This document shows, piece by piece, positions 5,342-8,092 of a DNA stretch of 8,092 nt. The stretch is from Acidimicrobiaceae bacterium. GTDB lineage: Bacteria; Actinomycetota; Acidimicrobiia; Acidimicrobiales; UBA8190. The notes below the pieces were generated by a model. It saw nothing but the letters and a program-made list of their open reading frames with translations. It was not told the DNA's origin and searched no databases. A program made the position numbers and the translations under genes. The stretch's first letter is position 1, and the number at the start of each line of letters is the position of its first letter. Where the stretch lies: the NCBI GenBank assembly GCA_003453695.1, contig DMNK01000068.1, positions 1-8,092 on the forward strand, in the 5' to 3' direction.

Positions 5342-6172
5342 GTGCGACTGGTGCTGGGCGAGCGCGCTTACGACCTCTCCACCCGGGTGCTGGTCATGGG
5401 CATCTTGAACCGCACCCCTGACTCGTTCTACGACGCCGGCGCCACCTTCGCCCTCGACTCCCTGCTGCGCCGGGCTGAGGAGCTGGTGACACAGGGTGCC
5501 GACATCCTCGACGTGGGCGGCGTCAAGGCGGGGCCAGGGCCGGCCGTGAGCGAGGCGGAGGAGCTCGACCGGGTCGTGCCCGCCGTGGACGGCCTGTGCC
5601 GGCGCTTCGACGTGCCCGTGTCCACCGACACCACCCGGGCAGCGGTGGCCCGGGCCGCCTACGCCGCCGGTGCCGTCATCGGCAACGACATCAGCGGCTT
5701 CGCCGACCCCGGCTACCTCCCTGCCGCCTCCGAGGCGGGCGCCACCGTGGTCGCCACCCACATCCGCCTGGCGCCGCGCGTCCCCGACCCCGATCCCCAC
5801 TACGACGACGTGGTGGCCGACGTGGCCGCCTTTCTCGCCGACCGCGCCGGGCGGGCCCGCGCCGCGGGCATCCCGCCCGAGCGGATCGTGGTCGACGCCG
5901 GCCTGGACCTGGGCAAGACCGCCGCGCAGTCACTCGATCTGCTGCGCCACTCGCCGGCGCTGGGCGCGCTCGGCTATCCGCTTCTGTTGTCGGCGTCGAA
6001 CAAGCCCTTCCTGGGCGCCACGCTCGGCCTGGGCGTCGACGAGCGGGCCGACGCCTCGCTGTCGGCGCTCGCCCTCGGGGTGTCGCTCGGGTGCCGGGTG
6101 GTGCGCGTCCACGACGTGGCCGCCGCCCGCCAGGCCAGCGACACCCTGTCCGCCGTGCTCGAGGCCGCCTGA
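5342..6172 (+). CDS. folP2: FolP2-like dihydropteroate synthase homologue
   Basis: A pterin-binding TIM-barrel protein of 276 residues. It retains VMGILNRTPDSF (18-29, with N23), DVGG (57-60), STDT (94-97), GNDISG (114-119), DAGLDLGKT (185-193, with D185) and RVHDV (255-259). It departs from functional DHPS. Loop 2, normally GESTRPG, is GGVKAGPGP, so the Thr-Arg pair is missing. SRK before FIG is SNK (219-221). MHMRG is replaced by ATHIRL. NRTPDSFYDAGATF and DVGGVKAGPG closely match mycobacterial FolP2 (Rv1207-type) as I recall it, a paralogue reported to lack DHPS activity. A folate role is therefore doubtful and the substrate unknown. The start is GTG 5342, with AGAGGA at 5326-5331 as a Shine-Dalgarno 10 bases upstream. 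holA begins 3 bases after its stop, so the genes are probably co-transcribed and coupled. Confidence 0.87.
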   Translation: MRLVLGERAYDLSTRVLVMGILNRTPDSFYDAGATFALDSLLRRAEELVTQGADILDVGGVKAGPGPAVSEAEELDRVVPAVDGLCRRFDVPVSTDTTRAAVARAAYAAGAVIGNDISGFADPGYLPAASEAGATVVATHIRLAPRVPDPDPHYDDVVADVAAFLADRAGRARAAGIPPERIVVDAGLDLGKTAAQSLDLLRHSPALGALGYPLLLSASNKPFLGATLGLGVDERADASLSALALGVSLGCRVVRVHDVAAARQASDTLSAVLEAA

Positions 6173-6175
6173 GCG

Positions 6176-7240
6176 ATGGCGGGAGGAGCCGACCCGGCGC
6201 CGGCCTACCTGGTGCGAGGCGACGACCCCTCACTCGTGGCCCAGGCCGTCGCCGACGTCGTGGCCGAGGTGCTCGACGGACGCCCCGCCGACACCGCCGT
6301 GGAAGAACACGGTGCCGGCGGCGAGGACATCGACGTCGGGGCCGTGGTGGACGCCCTCACCACTCCTCCGTTCCTCGTGGACCGGCGCGTCGTGGTGGTG
6401 CGCGACGGCGGCCGGCTCGTCGCCGCCGACGCGGCGCGCCTCGTGTCGTGGCTCGAGGCGCCGGTCCCGGGTGTGGTGCTCGTGACGGCAGCCGGCGGGG
6501 GCACCCTGCCCTCCGCCTTGGTCACCGCCGTCCAGCGGGGCGGGGCCGTGGTCGACAGCAGCGCCGGCTCGGGCCGGGCCCGCGCCCAGTGGATCACCGA
6601 CCACCTGCGCGGGGCGCCGGTCAAGGTGGACGCCCGGGCGGCGGCCACCTTGGGGGAGCACCTCGGTCAGGACCTGGGCCGGCTGCGGGGGCTGCTCGAC
6701 GCCCTGGCCTCGGCCTACGGGGAGGGGGCGGCCATCGACGAGGAGCGCCTGGCCCCGTTCCTGGGCGAGGCGGGATCGGTGGCGCCCTGGGAGCTCTCCG
6801 ACGCCATCGACGGGGGCGACACCTCCGACGCCCTCGGGGCGCTGGAGCGCATGCTCGGCGCCGGCGCCATGCACCCGCTCCAGGTGATGGGCGTGCTGCA
6901 CCGCCACGTCCAGGCCATGCTCCGACTCGACGGCTCGTCCGCCACCACCGCCGAGGAGGCGGCCGAGCTCATCGGCGCCCGCAGCGTGTTCCCGGCCCGC
7001 AAGGCCATGGAGCAGGGGCGGCGGCTGGGATCGGCTCGCATCGGGCGAGCCGTCACGTTGTTGGCCGACGCCGACCTCGACCTGCGGGGGCGCACCGGGC
7101 TGGACGACCGCACCGTGCTCGAGGTGCTCGTCGCCCGCCTGGCCCGGCTCTCGGCCGGTGCCGAGGGGGGGCCGAGGCGACGGGGCCGGACCTCGGGCGG
7201 CCGCGGGGCACGCCCCGCCACCAGCGGCCGCCGGCGCTAG
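6176..7240 (+). CDS. holA: DNA polymerase III subunit delta
   Basis: The delta subunit of the clamp-loader complex, which opens the beta sliding clamp during replication. The 354 residues are usual length. The N-terminal AAA+-like domain starts AYLVRGDDPSLVAQAV (about 10-25), where delta proteins have a degenerate P-loop. TTPPFLVDRRVVVVRDGG (about 62-79) is the family's conserved strand-loop-strand. The middle and C-terminal parts show ALGALERMLGAGAMHPLQVMGVLHRHVQAMLRL, the helical collar. There is a basic, low-complexity tail of about 25 residues (RRRGRTSGGRGARPA, then RRR at the end). The start is ATG 6176 with only a 3-base gap from the folP2-like gene and no strong Shine-Dalgarno, so translation is probably coupled. 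It is convergent with the DUF2510 and rpsT genes, and holA facing rpsT is a familiar actinobacterial arrangement. Confidence 0.93.
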   Translation: MAGGADPAPAYLVRGDDPSLVAQAVADVVAEVLDGRPADTAVEEHGAGGEDIDVGAVVDALTTPPFLVDRRVVVVRDGGRLVAADAARLVSWLEAPVPGVVLVTAAGGGTLPSALVTAVQRGGAVVDSSAGSGRARAQWITDHLRGAPVKVDARAAATLGEHLGQDLGRLRGLLDALASAYGEGAAIDEERLAPFLGEAGSVAPWELSDAIDGGDTSDALGALERMLGAGAMHPLQVMGVLHRHVQAMLRLDGSSATTAEEAAELIGARSVFPARKAMEQGRRLGSARIGRAVTLLADADLDLRGRTGLDDRTVLEVLVARLARLSAGAEGGPRRRGRTSGGRGARPATSGRRR

Positions 7241-7264
7241 GCGCCCGGCCCCGAGGGCGGGCGC
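7241..7264 (+). terminator. Strong GC hairpin immediately after holA
   Basis: It begins at the base after the holA TAG. The outer stem is GCGCCC (7241-7246) with GGGCGC (7259-7264). After one bulged G the inner stem GCCC (7248-7251) pairs with GGGC (7255-7258) around a CGA loop. That is about 10 GC pairs with no T tract, followed by CTCCTCC. Position and strength suggest the operon terminator. Confidence 0.55.
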
Positions 7265-7286
7265 CTCCTCCGGGTGCCCACCGGCG

Positions 7287-7304
7287 CCGCCGTCAGGACG
7301 GCGG
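7287..7304 (-). terminator. Hairpin across the stop codon of the DUF2510 gene
   Basis: Perfect inverted repeat CCGCCGTC-AG-GACGGCGG with 8-bp arms, which would fold as 7 bp around a 4-base loop. The DUF2510 stop (TGA, 7295-7293) lies in the loop and arm. It probably works with the holA hairpin 23 bases away to separate the convergent transcripts. No T tract is present. Confidence 0.5.
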
Positions 7305-7985
7305 GTCGCTCGACTGCTGGCCGCCGTCGGAGACGTGCTCGGTCCAGCGCGTCCCGTCCCAGTACCGCTGCTCGTGGCGGCCGCTCGGATCGGGGTACCA
7401 ACCGAAGGGCGGCGCCTCGGTGACGGGCGGGGTCGGGGAGTGCGGCGTGGCCCCGCCCGGGTAGGGCGGGGCAGGCGTCGACCCCGGGTACGGCGGTGGG
7501 CCCTCGCCCGGGTAGCGGGGCGGGCCGCCTTCTGCGTCGGGGGGCGGCTCCTCTGGTTGCGGTGACGGCGGCGGATAGGCGCCGGGCGGGCCCTGGCCCG
7601 GCCACGCCGGCACGTCCCCGGGCTGCGGGGGCCAGGGCCCGCCGGGGGGCGGGGCTTGGCCGGGGTAGCCGGGAGGGCCGGGCCACCCACCGGCCGGCGG
7701 CCACCCGCCCGTTCCCTGCCAGGGACCCGTGCCCTGGCGTTCGGCCGCCACCAGCCGGGGGCGCACGATCGAGAAGTAGAGGATCCCGACCACGATCGAG
7801 ACCAAACCCAGCAGGACCAGGCACAGGATCTCGAGGGTCAGCCACAGCGCCTTGTTGGAGCGGGCCTGCGTCCACTGCCACCCGGGGCGACGGGCCATGT
7901 CGACGATGACCACGATGGCGAAGACGAGCGAGACCAGCCCGATCACGAGGACGACCGGGCCCACCGTGATGGCGTCGAGGGTCAC
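7293..7985 (-). CDS. Two-TM, proline-rich DUF2510 protein
   Basis: A predicted 230-residue membrane protein in three parts. Residues about 9-30 (PVVLVIGLVSLVFAIVVIVD) and about 48-74 (LWLTLEILCLVLLGLVSIVV) are two transmembrane helices joined by a short loop with WQWTQARSNKALW. The second ends in YFSIVRPRL, an arrangement reminiscent of DUF2516 or PLDc_N membrane modules. Residues about 85-192 are a disordered linker rich in Pro, Gly, Trp and Tyr with repeated xYPG units (RYPGEGPPPYPG and PPYPGG at 158-178). The C terminus (about 193-220, FGWYPDPSGRHEQRYWDGTRWTEHV) is a clear DUF2510 domain, a small Trp-rich module of actinobacterial membrane proteins. The start is GTG 7985-7983, 27 bases downstream of the rpsT stop. 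No Shine-Dalgarno is visible, so the gene may be leaderless from a degenerate -10 or read through from rpsT. The function is unknown. Confidence 0.85.
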   Translation of the reverse strand: MTLDAITVGPVVLVIGLVSLVFAIVVIVDMARRPGWQWTQARSNKALWLTLEILCLVLLGLVSIVVGILYFSIVRPRLVAAERQGTGPWQGTGGWPPAGGWPGPPGYPGQAPPPGGPWPPQPGDVPAWPGQGPPGAYPPPSPQPEEPPPDAEGGPPRYPGEGPPPYPGSTPAPPYPGGATPHSPTPPVTEAPPFGWYPDPSGRHEQRYWDGTRWTEHVSDGGQQSSDPPS

Positions 7986-7992
7986 CGGGACC

Positions 7993-7998
7993 GCTCTA
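7993..7998 (-). promoter_or_regulatory. Degenerate -10-like TAGAGC before the DUF2510 gene
   Basis: The minus strand reads TAGAGC, then 7 bases, then GTG (7985-7983). The spacing equals the phosphotransferase and thioredoxin promoters, but the last base is C instead of the important T. It lies in the 27-base gap after rpsT, so a separate promoter is possible but not shown. Confidence 0.25.
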
Positions 7999-8006
7999 TG
8001 CCGTGG

Positions 8007-8025
8007 GGCCGGCTACTCGCCGGCC
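8007..8025 (-). terminator. Hairpin spanning the rpsT stop codon
   Basis: Perfect repeat GGCCGGC-TACTC-GCCGGCC on the plus strand (7-bp arms, 5-base loop). The rpsT TAG stop (8015-8013) occupies the loop and arm edge. It may terminate or attenuate rpsT transcription, or protect the 3' end. No T tract follows. Confidence 0.45.
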
Positions 8026-8092
8026 GACTGGACCTGCGCCCGGCGCATGAGACGCGACTTGCGGTTGGCCGCCTGGTTCTTGTGGATGACGC
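8013..8092 (-). CDS. rpsT: 30S ribosomal protein S20, C-terminal end (5' truncated by window)
   Basis: Read on the minus strand from the window edge, the sequence encodes VIHKNQAANRKSRLMRRAQ plus a short tail ending SAGE and a TAG stop (8015-8013). VIHKNxAAxxKSRLMRR is the signature of the C-terminal helix of S20, a small basic protein that binds 16S rRNA in the 30S subunit. Only 25 codons are visible; the rest and its promoter lie beyond base 8092. Its position, facing holA, supports the call. Confidence 0.93.
   Translation of the reverse strand, partial: VIHKNQAANRKSRLMRRAQVQSAGE

Noticed and set aside
4397..5800. 467-codon minus-strand open frame
   Set aside because: It mirrors the thioredoxin-TPR and folP2-like genes, and its composition is that of a shadow frame.
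5596..7464. 622-codon plus-strand open frame
   Set aside because: It overlaps folP2-like and holA in another frame and is extremely Arg/Gly/Pro-rich without motifs.
6230..7690. 486-codon minus-strand open frame
   Set aside because: Antisense to holA and out of frame with the DUF2510 gene; no family resemblance.
7440..7730. GC-rich repeats as a possible repeat array
   Set aside because: They are the codons of the Pro/Gly/Tyr-rich linker of the DUF2510 protein, irregular in length and in frame.

Overview
The window is GC-rich chromosomal DNA, with G or C at most third codon positions and many GTG starts. It looks like an actinobacterium, possibly of the Acidimicrobiia type. The pointers are an F420-type luciferase-like oxidoreductase, DUF1707 and DUF2510 proteins, a FolP2-type dihydropteroate synthase homologue, the convergent holA/rpsT arrangement (as recalled from mycobacteria), and several GTG starts that look leaderless. 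The class-level guess is inference. I see no mobile element, CRISPR array, tRNA, rRNA or sign of recent transfer. The window is dense ordinary chromosome with no gap above about 110 bases.

Layout: (1) 1-920 (+), 3' part of leuS. (2) 952-1962 (-), an F420-dependent LLM-class oxidoreductase, convergent with leuS. (3) 1963-2071, divergent intergenic region. (4) 2072-2527 (+), a small DUF1707-like protein with one membrane segment. (5) 2560-4580 (-), a two-gene operon: an ACAD10/FadE36-type phosphotransferase, then a PAC2-family protein whose GTG start overlaps the phosphotransferase stop (GTGA). (6) 4581-4618, a very short divergent promoter region. (7) 4619-7240 (+), a three-gene operon: a YbbN/CnoX-like thioredoxin-TPR protein, a FolP2-like protein and holA. 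(8) 7293-7985 (-), a two-TM, proline-rich DUF2510 protein. (9) 8013-8092 (-), 3' end of rpsT.

Function is mixed. There is core information processing (LeuRS, DNA polymerase III delta, ribosomal protein S20), protein quality control and redox (YbbN-like, and possibly PAC2), presumed lipid-linked metabolism (the phosphotransferase) and F420 redox chemistry. The clearest shared pattern is regulatory. Three GTG starts have a TANNNT hexamer 7-8 bases upstream and no Shine-Dalgarno sequence, as expected for leaderless mRNAs. Two of them are back to back with only 38 bases between start codons. GC-rich hairpins without T tracts sit on or beside five gene ends. The most informative protein oddity is the FolP2-type gene, which lacks several canonical dihydropteroate synthase residues. 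I found no convincing undescribed multi-gene system.
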